Assembly: GCA_937880125.1 (NCBI GenBank)
Contig: CALFLU010000052.1
Coordinates: 1-20,510, forward strand
Length of the DNA: 20,510 nucleotides
Origin: an uncultured Eubacteriaceae bacterium
GTDB taxonomy: Bacteria > Bacillota > Clostridia > Eubacteriales > UBA1433
Direction: 5' to 3'
The position numbers were made by a program, and so were the translations under genes. The notes under the pieces were generated by a model that ran no database searches, was not told the DNA's origin, and was given only the letters and a program-made list of their open reading frames with translations. Below, one piece after another: positions 1-7,497 of this stretch (position 1 is its first letter; each line of letters starts with the position of its first letter).

Positions 1-539
1 GCACCGGGTGTGCTTGGCGCACTCGGTGTCGACGGCGTGGACGGCGTGGCGGGGGGGGGCGGCGGTGGTGGAGGCGCCGTTACGGTTCTGGAATAACTGG
101 CTCCGCTGGCAGCCTGATCCGAATAATTTTCGCCGTCCTTAACGGATAAAACAATACCGCTCGCATTGACGTTAACAGCACTGCCTGCTCCGCCTTTTAC
201 GGTAAAGCGTATTGTGGCTACCGTAAAGCTGCCCGGATACGTGGACCCGTCTGATTTTTCAGCCGTAAAGCGAATGGTAGAGCCGGAAGGATTAACGGTA
301 ACCGAAGCGCCCGGGCTGCTGCCCTGATAGGTGAGGGTATCCGCCGAAAAACTGACTGTTCCCTGCAGACCATAGACATTGGTCATACTGCCCACAACCA
401 AACTGACACTGATGACATCGCCATTTTGCACGGTAGGAGGTCCCGACAACGACGACGATGCCGCAAAAACCGGCATGGGCGCCATGACCAACAACAAAAT
501 AATAATAATGACTATACTCAAAATCCGTCTTTGTTTCAT
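1..539 (-). CDS. Secreted cohesin-domain protein, C-terminal part outside the window
   Basis: The reading frame is open from an ATG at 539 to the window edge, giving 179 residues. It starts 17 bases after the stop of the upstream dockerin gene and has its own AAGGA ribosome binding site, so the two are probably cotranscribed. Residues 1-26 form a signal peptide (KQRR, a long Ile/Leu/Val core, VFA before the likely cut). Residues 36-153 resemble a cohesin or carrier-type beta-sandwich: GDVISVSLVV, then NVYGLQGTVSFSADTLTY, then VATIRFTVK. From residue 155 there is an eight-proline run and a TPS-rich linker, typical of the spacers in scaffoldins and wall-anchored proteins. Cohesins bind dockerins, and the neighbouring gene encodes a dockerin. 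The cohesin call rests on pattern recognition, without a profile search. Whether more cohesins, a sortase signal or S-layer domains follow cannot be seen. Confidence 0.8.
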   Translation of the reverse strand, partial: MKQRRILSIVIIIILLLVMAPMPVFAASSSLSGPPTVQNGDVISVSLVVGSMTNVYGLQGTVSFSADTLTYQGSSPGASVTVNPSGSTIRFTAEKSDGSTYPGSFTVATIRFTVKGGAGSAVNVNASGIVLSVKDGENYSDQAASGASYSRTVTAPPPPPPPPATPSTPSTPSAPSTPG

Positions 540-556
540 CTGTTTCTATCCTTTCT

Positions 557-3124
557 TTACAGCCCCAGCAAAAATGCTCTGACAGAAACCAAATCGCTGA
601 TGGAGATATTGCCGTCGTTATTGACATCTCCGCTCAGTTTTTTTAATCCTGCAAGCTCTTGTATTCCCAACAAATGTGCCCGAATGGTCACCAAATCCGA
701 TATCGAAGTAATCCCATCACCGTTGAGGTCTCCTCTAACAGAGATGTCATAGGTACCTTGTAAAACGGAACCTTTATAAAATTTCAATTCCATGCCTGTA
801 GCCACCGAGCCTTCTGTTACCTGTGCATTTGATTTGTGCACTTGTGCCGTGGTGCCTTCAGGCAAAATGATATGGCTTAAAAAATCCGCGACGCCGGTAT
901 TTTGCGGAACCTTACTGATAACAGACTGTTGTGTATCAAAGCTGTATGTCGTAGAGGCAGGCACTTTTAATTGTATCGTGAGTGCGCAAGTGTCGCTGAT
1001 GGTGACTCTGCCATCCGCACTTTTTGCCGTAATCACCGCTGTGCCGTTTTTCAACGGCGAAACCAGTCCTGTTTCGGAAACCGTTGCCACGGTGGTATCG
1101 CTCGAAGACCAAACAATCCCTTTTACACTGGCATCTTCCGGAACCACTGCACCATTGAGCTGTATCGGCGAAAGGCTGTCGGTGATTTCCAACGTGTCTT
1201 TATCGATGGCAAGCCCCGCAACCGCCACATAGAGTTTCAGCCCGTCATAGGCAGATTGCAGTGCCGCTGTGGCGTTGTCCACATCGGGCTGCGAAGGATA
1301 CTTGGTGTCTCTTATGGTCACTGCCGCACCATAGGCAGTGTTCAATGCTGCCACACTTTCATCGGTGTATTTTGTTTTATCAACAGCATCCACCTTTGCA
1401 ATAATGGCATTGAGAGCTGTTTTATCGGCAACCCAGACCATATTTTTGATTGCAGTGTTCAAATTTGTCGTAGCCAAATCCACCTGCGCTTGCGTCGCCG
1501 AAGCATTGTCTCTTACGCCAACGGCAGCACCATTGGCGGCATTAAGGGCAGCTACACTTTCAGGCGTATATTTTGTCTGATCAATCTTTGCCGCCTCTGC
1601 TATGGCCACATTGAGCGCCGCCTTGTCAACGGGCGCCACTGTGGGCGCAGAAGGCGCCAGGATATTGATGGACGATTTGGCAACATAGCCCACATCCGTA
1701 GCCCAGTTATAGGAATGGTCATAACAGCTTGTAACCCCGCTGTCATTGATGGGCATGTCTGACTGAATTTTATAAAAACTGCTGTTGGATGAATCCAGAA
1801 TAATCACGGGAATCCCTGTGGGGTAGCCATAATACTTTACTGTTTGGCCTCCATGTGGTCTCGCCAATCGATACATCCAGTTTGAGCTGACTGCCGGACT
1901 GTAATAGACATAGTCCGTTTGATTGGTTACGCCCAATTGATAGGTATCTAAATCTTTATAGCCGGGTTTTACACCCGCTGTGTTCCAGCGGTCGATTTTA
2001 TAATACAAGCCTGCGATTTTTTGTCCCCAATAGGGGTCTGATGCATATTTTACGTTAAAGCCTTGCAGCTTATTGCCCAAGTTTGCACCGGAATATCTAG
2101 AATCCGTTTTCGCATCGCAGTATCCCTGTGACATTACCCTCCAACCCATATAGTCGATGCACGCTTCCACAGAATCAAAATAAGTGGCGTTATTGGGATT
2201 GATGTCATAAGCGGCAAGGCCAAAGAGATTATTGCGCTCTCTTGCAAAGTTACTGGTTCCGTAACCGCTTTCCAAAAAGGCAATCGACATCAATATAGCG
2301 GCATTGACGCCATATTTATTTTGTGCGTCGATAAAGGCCTGCCCTTTGCCCGCCATCACGCCACACCCATGGTCAAATCGCGTCATATAATAATTTAACT
2401 CCGCCGCGGTGTAGTTGGTCTTTGAACGCACCGGCAGCATGTTATAATAGTGTTTTACCGTTCCCACAGGGCGTGTGAGCTGCGGATCTGAATAAAAGGT
2501 CTTGCCGTCCAGTGAATAATAGTTCACACCTTGCGTCATAAAGGAAGGCGCCTTCAGGTAGGTATAAGTCTGATAAGTGACAATGCGATTGGAATCAATT
2601 CTGCAGATTTTATGCATAATGTCGTTGTCGCCGTCCACAAAGTAATAGGATTGACCACGTACATGGGCACGGGGAATCAGCATTAATTGGCTTAAATCGG
2701 CTTCGCCGATATAACCTGAAATGCCCACCTTTGCTCTGGCCTCAGAAGTGGTGGAATAATAATACAGCGTATGTGCCGAAGGAATATAAGTATCCGCTGT
2801 TGAGCCGCCGGAGGCATATAACAGCATTGTTGCATTGGATGCCACCATTGCCGAGGCAATGCCATCTTTCATCGCTACCACACCGCCATAGAGCTTGCTG
2901 TTGCTCATAACTACCATGTTCGGGTCGCTGTTGTTGTTCATGGCCGTAATCGCTTGACTCAACGTGCTGTAAGAGCCGATTACAGACGAAAACGTACCGT
3001 CGCTTCTGGCAATTTTTGTGTAATAGGGTCCTGCAATGGTTTCAGCCTGCAATGGTGTTGCGGGAATAATTCCGAATAAAAATATAAATAAAAAAGCCAA
3101 AACCGCAAGTCTCTTTTTTTTCAT
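557..3124 (-). CDS. Secreted glucosaminidase with two FIVAR modules, a BIG2 domain and a C-terminal dockerin
   Basis: This 855-residue exported enzyme probably cleaves the glycan backbone of peptidoglycan (N-acetylglucosaminidase type). A signal peptide spans residues 1-27 (KKKR, hydrophobic core, PLQA). Residues 28-230 are an unassigned N-terminal region. A glucosaminidase domain of the LytD/FlgJ type lies at about 250-380, with SIAFLESGYGTSNFA and a likely catalytic Glu285, then RNNLFGL. A possible SH3-like region (about 400-490) follows, then two FIVAR modules (about 499-565 and 566-633), a bacterial Ig-like BIG2 domain (about 636-720), and a dockerin (about 796-855) with two calcium-loop repeats, GDLNGDGITSISD and GDVNNDGNISISD. 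The ATG at 3124 is chosen because AAGGAGGG lies just upstream; an in-frame ATG at 3139 would put that site inside the gene. The next gene encodes a cohesin-like protein, a likely docking partner. Domain calls are strong; exact substrate and partner are inferred. Confidence 0.93.
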   Translation of the reverse strand: MKKKRLAVLAFLFIFLFGIIPATPLQAETIAGPYYTKIARSDGTFSSVIGSYSTLSQAITAMNNNSDPNMVVMSNSKLYGGVVAMKDGIASAMVASNATMLLYASGGSTADTYIPSAHTLYYYSTTSEARAKVGISGYIGEADLSQLMLIPRAHVRGQSYYFVDGDNDIMHKICRIDSNRIVTYQTYTYLKAPSFMTQGVNYYSLDGKTFYSDPQLTRPVGTVKHYYNMLPVRSKTNYTAAELNYYMTRFDHGCGVMAGKGQAFIDAQNKYGVNAAILMSIAFLESGYGTSNFARERNNLFGLAAYDINPNNATYFDSVEACIDYMGWRVMSQGYCDAKTDSRYSGANLGNKLQGFNVKYASDPYWGQKIAGLYYKIDRWNTAGVKPGYKDLDTYQLGVTNQTDYVYYSPAVSSNWMYRLARPHGGQTVKYYGYPTGIPVIILDSSNSSFYKIQSDMPINDSGVTSCYDHSYNWATDVGYVAKSSINILAPSAPTVAPVDKAALNVAIAEAAKIDQTKYTPESVAALNAANGAAVGVRDNASATQAQVDLATTNLNTAIKNMVWVADKTALNAIIAKVDAVDKTKYTDESVAALNTAYGAAVTIRDTKYPSQPDVDNATAALQSAYDGLKLYVAVAGLAIDKDTLEITDSLSPIQLNGAVVPEDASVKGIVWSSSDTTVATVSETGLVSPLKNGTAVITAKSADGRVTISDTCALTIQLKVPASTTYSFDTQQSVISKVPQNTGVADFLSHIILPEGTTAQVHKSNAQVTEGSVATGMELKFYKGSVLQGTYDISVRGDLNGDGITSISDLVTIRAHLLGIQELAGLKKLSGDVNNDGNISISDLVSVRAFLLGL

Positions 3125-3128
3125 TATA

Positions 3129-3136
3129 CCCTCCTT
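3129..3136 (-). promoter_or_regulatory. Ribosome binding site that fixes the glucosaminidase start
   Basis: On the minus strand AAGGAGGG sits four bases before the ATG at 3124. The more upstream in-frame ATG at 3139 would place this site inside the gene and has no comparable site of its own. Confidence 0.8.
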
Positions 3137-3186
3137 CATTATGCGGGAGTTTAGAGATCATTTTTCTTTTAGCAAACTAATAATAT

Positions 3187-3195
3187 ATTATATCA
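3187..3195 (-). promoter_or_regulatory. Candidate extended -10 promoter for the glucosaminidase/cohesin unit
   Basis: The minus strand reads TGATATAAT, an extended -10 (TG, one base, TATAAT), 62 bases before the ATG at 3124. Its TGA is also the stop codon of the upstream DAHP synthase gene. No convincing -35 box is seen at the right distance, so this is tentative; readthrough from the upstream gene is also possible because no terminator separates them. Confidence 0.4.
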
Positions 3196-3945
3196 TACTT
3201 TTTTGATTTTTTTCGATTTATTGACGATTTTTTTCAGCATTGCCACACTGACGGCTTGCGCGCCGTCACTCAGCGCCTCTTGACTGTTTTCATGAACTTC
3301 AATGCAAAGACCGTCTGCGCCCGCGGCAACCGCTGCATAGCACAACGCAGGCACAATATCCGCCCTGCCCGCAGCATGTGAGGGATCGGCAAAAACAGGA
3401 TAATTGCCCCATTGTTTTAAAAGACTGATGGCACCGATATCCAAAATATTTCTCGTCGCCGTATCAAAGCCTCGCACGCCGCGCTCGCACAAAATGATTT
3501 TTTTGTTGCCGCCTTGCTCAATATATTCCACAGCCTTCAGATATTCTTCTATGGTTGCACCCATGCCCCTTTTTATCAACACCGGCCTGTTTGTCTCGCC
3601 CACCGCTTTGAGCAAAGGATAATTATACATGTTGCGGGTACCGATTTGAATGATATCCACCGTGTCACAAAACAATTTCAAATCGCGAACATCGGTTATT
3701 TCACTGATAATCGGAAGTTCACACGCATCCGCGGCAGCACGCAGCATCATCAATCCCGCCTTACCCAACCCCTGAAAGTCATGCACGCTCGTGCGCATTT
3801 TAAAGGCACCACCACGCAATACATGCCCGCCCCCTTCTTTGATTTTTTCCGAAATCGAAAAAATCATCTGCTCGTTTTCTACCGCACAGGGCCCGGCGAT
3901 GATTGTCATGTCGCGTTTTAATATTTCGTCATATACATTGTTCAT
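3193..3945 (-). CDS. aroF: 3-deoxy-7-phosphoheptulonate (DAHP) synthase, single-domain class I beta type
   Basis: The enzyme condenses phosphoenolpyruvate and erythrose 4-phosphate in the first step of the shikimate pathway. The 250 residues cover just the TIM-barrel catalytic domain and lack the N-terminal regulatory ACT-like or chorismate mutase extension that some relatives carry. Visible family motifs are IIAGPCAVE (Cys20 as metal ligand), FKMRTS with DFQGLG, LIKRGM (Lys125), ILCERG, FADPSHAAGR (His190), IEVHEN (Glu216) and SDGAQ (Asp227). The KxRTS motif favours DAHP synthase over the related KDO8P synthase, which has KANRSS. The proline of the usual KPRTS is Met50 here. The start at 3945 has only a weak ribosome binding site. 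It stands alone, with no other aro gene in view, and has its own promoter at 3991-4020. Confidence 0.92.
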   Translation of the reverse strand: MNNVYDEILKRDMTIIAGPCAVENEQMIFSISEKIKEGGGHVLRGGAFKMRTSVHDFQGLGKAGLMMLRAAADACELPIISEITDVRDLKLFCDTVDIIQIGTRNMYNYPLLKAVGETNRPVLIKRGMGATIEEYLKAVEYIEQGGNKKIILCERGVRGFDTATRNILDIGAISLLKQWGNYPVFADPSHAAGRADIVPALCYAAVAAGADGLCIEVHENSQEALSDGAQAVSVAMLKKIVNKSKKIKKV

Positions 3946-3990
3946 AAAGTCTCATCATTTTCATGGTTATCGTCAATTTTTTGATAGATT

Positions 3991-4020
3991 ATTATACCAT
4001 ATATTTCTATTTTTTTACAA
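3991..4020 (-). promoter_or_regulatory. Promoter for the DAHP synthase gene
   Basis: On the minus strand TTGTAA (4015-4020) is followed after 18 bases by TATAAT (3991-3996), preceded by TG as an extended -10. The -10 box lies 45 bases before the start at 3945. Confidence 0.6.
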
Positions 4021-4059
4021 ACATTCATATTTTCTTATCTTCACTTCACCTAATTGCAT

Positions 4060-4091
4060 AAAAAAGAACAAACCGCATGATGCGGTTTGTT
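4060..4091 (-). terminator. Rho-independent terminator after rsfS
   Basis: A near-perfect hairpin has arms ACAAACCGCAT (4068-4078) and ATGCGGTTTGT (4080-4090). On the minus strand it is followed by TCTTTTTT. It starts right after the rsfS stop codon. Confidence 0.9.
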
Positions 4092-4093
4092 TG

Positions 4094-4462
4094 TTATTCT
4101 GATTGCGAACTGTTTTCGCGGTCGGGAAAGAAGGTCATTTCGCCGTCCGCCCACAGTTTTTCGATATCATAATAGTCTCGTTCCTCTTTGTGAAACAAAT
4201 GAATCACCACATCGCCAAAATCCATCAACACCCATCGGCTCTGTTTTTTGCCTTCCACGGCGGGAATGCCCAAACCGCTTTCCTTTGCCTGCAAATAAAT
4301 ATAATCTGTCAATGCATCCAACTGCCTTTCATTGGACACGCTGAGTACAACAAAGGCGTCGGTAATGGCCGTCAATTTTGACACATCAATAATGCGAATA
4401 TCCTCCGCTTTTTTTTCTTCCGCCCAGGACGCAAACAGTTCTGCCTTTTGCATAAAATTCAT
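4094..4462 (-). CDS. rsfS: Ribosome silencing factor RsfS (Iojap family)
   Basis: RsfS binds ribosomal protein L14 on the large subunit and blocks subunit joining when nutrients are scarce. The 122 residues match the usual length. Typical family segments are visible: DIRIIDVSKLTAITDAFVV, then NERQLDALTDYI, VEGKKQSRWVLMDFGDVVIHLF, and the end of the domain RDYYDIEKLWAD. The ATG at 4462 is preceded by GAGGTG at five bases. In many Firmicutes rsfS lies next to nadD and yqeK; neither is present here. It has its own promoter and terminator and so appears monocistronic. Confidence 0.96.
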   Translation of the reverse strand: MNFMQKAELFASWAEEKKAEDIRIIDVSKLTAITDAFVVLSVSNERQLDALTDYIYLQAKESGLGIPAVEGKKQSRWVLMDFGDVVIHLFHKEERDYYDIEKLWADGEMTFFPDRENSSQSE

Positions 4463-4505
4463 TCTTTCACCTCAATGGGATTTTCTGACAAATCAGGTTA
4501 TTTTA

Positions 4506-4534
4506 ATCATACCTTTTTTTAATCGAAAATTCAA
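4506..4534 (-). promoter_or_regulatory. Promoter for rsfS
   Basis: On the minus strand TTGAAT (4529-4534) and TATGAT (4506-4511) are separated by exactly 17 bases. The -10 box lies 43 bases upstream of the rsfS start. Confidence 0.65.
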
Positions 4535-4579
4535 CCTGGTTTCCCTCGTTTTTTTGCGCTTAAAAGCGAAATTTTATAT

Positions 4580-4608
4580 TTGTATTTAAAGAGCAAATAC
4601 TATATAAT
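4580..4608 (+). promoter_or_regulatory. Promoter for the zapA-like gene
   Basis: TTGTAT (4580-4585) and TATAAT (4603-4608) are separated by 17 bases. It diverges from the rsfS promoter about 45 bases away. Confidence 0.65.
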
Positions 4609-4661
4609 GATTTTTAATACAAACCGTTACATTTAGTTTAAGAGGGATGCGTGGTACCGAT

Positions 4662-5273
4662 ATGGAAAAGAAAAATAAGGTCAGTATAAAAATTTTGGGT
4701 TCGGATTATTCTTTTTTAACCAACACAAGTGATACCGCGAAAATTGAAGACACCATTCACTACCTGGAATTCACATTAAACGAAACAAAGAAAAAAAATC
4801 CCTATATCAGCAATTATCTGGCATTGATATTGACATGCCTCAATTTAAGCGAAGAGGTGCTCGAAGGTCAAAAGGCATTTTTTAACCTGCAAAAAAAAGA
4901 GACCGAGGAGGTTAAAAAAAGCGAAGAGCCGGCACCTGAGCCTGATGTGCTCACCGCTGTTTTGCAAACCGAGCCTGCGCCTACACTCTCTCCTGCTCAG
5001 TTTGAGCCGCCTGCCGCCGCGGCTTCTGTTGACACCTCCGTCAACACAATGAACCCGGATGCGCAAAAAATCGAGCAATGCCAAGAAGAAATCAGGCGCG
5101 TTACAGAAGAATTAAACCGCTCCAACGCCATCATCGCCGGATACAAAACACGCCTGTCGGAAGTGCGGACCGATAATGAAAAAATGAAAAGCGAATACGA
5201 ATTGATGGAAGAACGCCTTTTGGAAAGCCAAATCGAACTCGTCAAACTCAGAAAAAGACTCATCGACGAATAA
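4662..5273 (+). CDS. zapA: ZapA-like cell division protein with long coiled-coil extension
   Basis: Residues 1-85 resemble ZapA, which binds FtsZ and stabilises the division ring: KNKVSIKILGSDYSFLT, then a helix ending in NPYISNYLALILTCLNLSEEVL. Unlike the usual ZapA of about 85-110 residues, this protein has 203. A Glu/Pro/Ala-rich linker (about 86-132) is followed by a strongly charged heptad-like coiled coil (about 133-200, from KIEQCQEEIRRVTEEL to ELVKLRKRLIDE). The start is uncertain. An in-frame ATG at 4647 lies directly against AGAGGG, too close for good initiation; the ATG at 4662 begins MEKKNKV as in family members but is 15 bases from the same site. The gene is monocistronic, between its own promoter and terminator. 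The ZapA call is by pattern; the extension's role is unknown. Confidence 0.85.
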   Translation: MEKKNKVSIKILGSDYSFLTNTSDTAKIEDTIHYLEFTLNETKKKNPYISNYLALILTCLNLSEEVLEGQKAFFNLQKKETEEVKKSEEPAPEPDVLTAVLQTEPAPTLSPAQFEPPAAAASVDTSVNTMNPDAQKIEQCQEEIRRVTEELNRSNAIIAGYKTRLSEVRTDNEKMKSEYELMEERLLESQIELVKLRKRLIDE

Positions 5274-5294
5274 TCTCCATTGAATTGATCTTCT

Positions 5295-5319
5295 AAATCA
5301 GCCTTCGGCTGATTTTTTA
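5295..5319 (+). terminator. Rho-independent terminator after the zapA-like gene
   Basis: The hairpin AAATCAGCC-TTC-GGCTGATTT has nine base pairs and is followed by a T-rich tract, 21 bases after the stop codon. Confidence 0.9.
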
Positions 5320-5586
5320 TTCTTTTTTGCTGTTTTGCAGAAAATAGCGCCTGAATCCGCTGCCATTGCCTGCCTTCAAACAATGCGCCATAGCGAACTC
5401 GCCCGATTAATCGCTGATTATCGGTAAGTTATCAGTGTTCAACTTGCAGTTTTGGCGCAGCCAACTTGTGCCAATTTTTGAATATTTATATGTGTTACAA
5501 CAATGTTTTTATCTTTATTATTCATCATTTCCTTATTCTACCCTGATAAAACTGAGCGGATTCTTACGCGCAAATGGGTGAATCTT
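5320..5586 (+). other. Non-coding intergenic stretch
   Basis: Between the terminator and the next promoter there is no supported gene. Weak structure is present: CAACTTG occurs twice near 5440-5470, and GGCGCA with TGTGCC near 5454-5472 could form a small hairpin. No RNA family was recognised. Confidence 0.5.
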
Positions 5587-5614
5587 TTGTTTTTTTGATG
5601 TTTTTTGCTATAAT
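5587..5614 (+). promoter_or_regulatory. Promoter for the 5647 surface protein gene and probably proS
   Basis: TTGTTT (5587-5592) and TATAAT (5609-5614) are separated by 16 bases, 33 bases before the ATG at 5647. Confidence 0.55.
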
Positions 5615-5646
5615 AATACAATCCTAATTGAACCGAAGGACAATTT

Positions 5647-7479
5647 ATGCAGAAAAGAAATATTTATACGCTGATTTTTTTACTATTTTTATTTTCCGTA
5701 ACATTGACGGCATTTTGCACGTTTTCGGTCAGTGCCGCTCCACCGTCAGACGACGTTGAGTTGTCACTGACAGTGGATAGGCGCCTTACGGCAGGCAGCG
5801 GCAAGGAACTTGGCGGCACCTATTATATCAGTGCAGACAGTACGTTTTCTCAGTCCTACACCGTTGCCAATCAATCTTCCTCAAACATGCCTCTGGATAT
5901 AGTTTTACAAGAAAGAGTGCTTTCCGAATCGGGCACGGTGATTTCGGATTGGATCAACCTGCCTGCCACCGTTGCCAAAGGAGCTTCTGCAACGCTAAAC
6001 GGTACCAACCTTGTCATGACAGATGCTTACGGCAAAAAAATTACCTTCCAATACAGATTACGATATAAATCTTTCGTAGGCTCAGTCGAATACGCTTCAC
6101 ACACGGCGGATATTTTTGTATACGCCCCCACCTTCAGTGCCAACTACACCACCGATGCCTCTCCTGTGGCGCTCAGCGATTTTCCCATTTATTTTGGCGG
6201 AAAAATAACACTGACATCCAGCGCAAATGTGGGAGAGGTTTCTCTTTACGACTCCGCCCACGGACTGATCGAGGCTATCGGAGATATGACACCCAACACC
6301 ACCAAGCGATTTCAAAAAGACTTCTTTTTACCCGCCGGGAGTGTGGACTCTTACTTGATTGTGGAATACACCGATCTGCTCACAGGCAAAAGAGTAAAAA
6401 CCGAACTGACCGATGTCAAAATAACAGGCAATATCATCGACGCACCGATTGAAACAAAGCTGTCGCTGCAGGCGCTGCCCGCAAAAACATTTATCCAGTC
6501 CGACGAAACCATCGAAATAATTTTTGAGTTAAAAAACGATTTGTCCTATGACATTTTGTCTTCTTATGTCTATCTTTTAGACCAAGACGGCAAAGCTTCA
6601 GCCGAACCGATTTTTGATTTCGGCCCCGTTGTCCGCGGACAGAGCGTCTCTGTGAAAAAAAATATTGCTTTGCAACCCAATATCAAGTATTCTTATGCTG
6701 TCTATGCCTATGTGCCCAACTCGAGCACACCCCTCAAGGCGAGCTATGATTTTGTAACCACCTCTGTTCCGCCGTCGCTGGATATTTCCAGAAGCATCGA
6801 AGGAGAAAAACTTCCCTTCTATCAAGAGGCAACAATCAATTATGTGGTTAAAAACATTTCCTCAAAAGAAGTGCACAACGTGGTGATTGCCGACAGCATT
6901 TTAGGTGAAATTCATAAAGCCGATTCCATCAAAGCGGGAGACGAAATAACATTTTCCGTTAAACACAAATTCACAACGGATTTTGTGAGCAATCCCATTG
7001 TCAATCTCGTCATAAACGATGAAGCACAAACCAAAAACACCTTCATGATCGAACGTCAGGTCTTCGAAGTCATGAAAAAAGACAAACCGAGCATTGCAAT
7101 TTTTATTGAAAACATTGCGGCAAAAGACCGCAAAGCCGTGAGTTTTGATGTGATTTTAGCCAATGACGGCAATGCCGCTCTTCAACAAATTGAGCTCATT
7201 GACCTTCGCGACAATTCGGTTGCAGGTACTCTTGACTTGCTGCGTATCGGAGAAAAACAAAGTATCTATTTGGCAAAACAAGACTACTCAGAGCACAGTG
7301 AGGTGCTTTTTCGCATCAAGGCGCTTACCGACCGGGGCGAGGAATTGACTTTTGATATGGAGCCTGTCAGACTGCCGTCATCTTTTCGGGCAGCGTTGCT
7401 CATCGTGATGATTTCTGTCGGCGTACTTGCCGCAGCAGCAGTGATATATTTTAAAAAGCGTCAAAATAAAACAAAATAA
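5647..7479 (+). CDS. Membrane-anchored extracellular protein with repeated beta-sandwich domains, function unknown
   Basis: This 610-residue protein has a signal peptide (about 1-30, ending FSVSA before APP) and a single C-terminal membrane segment (about 582-601) followed by the basic tail KKRQNKTK. Most of it should therefore lie outside the cell with a short cytoplasmic tail. The ectodomain shows about five similar-sized beta-rich units (about 37-160, 165-265, 270-370, 378-465 and 480-575). Several carry phrases typical of CARDB or S-layer-associated Ig-like domains, such as INYVVKNISSKEVHNVVI and FDVILANDGNAALQQIEL. No catalytic motif is seen. GAAGGA lies six bases before the ATG. proS starts only 18 bases after the stop with no terminator, so they are probably cotranscribed, although a functional link is not implied. 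The topology is well supported; the role is not known. Confidence 0.87.
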   Translation: MQKRNIYTLIFLLFLFSVTLTAFCTFSVSAAPPSDDVELSLTVDRRLTAGSGKELGGTYYISADSTFSQSYTVANQSSSNMPLDIVLQERVLSESGTVISDWINLPATVAKGASATLNGTNLVMTDAYGKKITFQYRLRYKSFVGSVEYASHTADIFVYAPTFSANYTTDASPVALSDFPIYFGGKITLTSSANVGEVSLYDSAHGLIEAIGDMTPNTTKRFQKDFFLPAGSVDSYLIVEYTDLLTGKRVKTELTDVKITGNIIDAPIETKLSLQALPAKTFIQSDETIEIIFELKNDLSYDILSSYVYLLDQDGKASAEPIFDFGPVVRGQSVSVKKNIALQPNIKYSYAVYAYVPNSSTPLKASYDFVTTSVPPSLDISRSIEGEKLPFYQEATINYVVKNISSKEVHNVVIADSILGEIHKADSIKAGDEITFSVKHKFTTDFVSNPIVNLVINDEAQTKNTFMIERQVFEVMKKDKPSIAIFIENIAAKDRKAVSFDVILANDGNAALQQIELIDLRDNSVAGTLDLLRIGEKQSIYLAKQDYSEHSEVLFRIKALTDRGEELTFDMEPVRLPSSFRAALLIVMISVGVLAAAAVIYFKKRQNKTK

Positions 7480-7497
7480 TACAGGGAGAACAGCAAC

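Noticed and set aside
292..627. 111-codon minus-strand frame across the dockerin/cohesin junction
   Set aside because: It is out of frame with both genes. The frame starting at 539 has a signal peptide, a ribosome binding site and a cohesin-like domain.
971..1762. 263-codon plus-strand frame opposite the glucosaminidase gene
   Set aside because: It has no ribosome binding site and a His/Arg/Cys-rich composition, and it lies opposite a gene with clear domains.
5320..5586. Small RNA or small gene in the intergenic stretch
   Set aside because: Only short, weak repeats are seen, with no convincing promoter-terminator pair and no supported reading frame.
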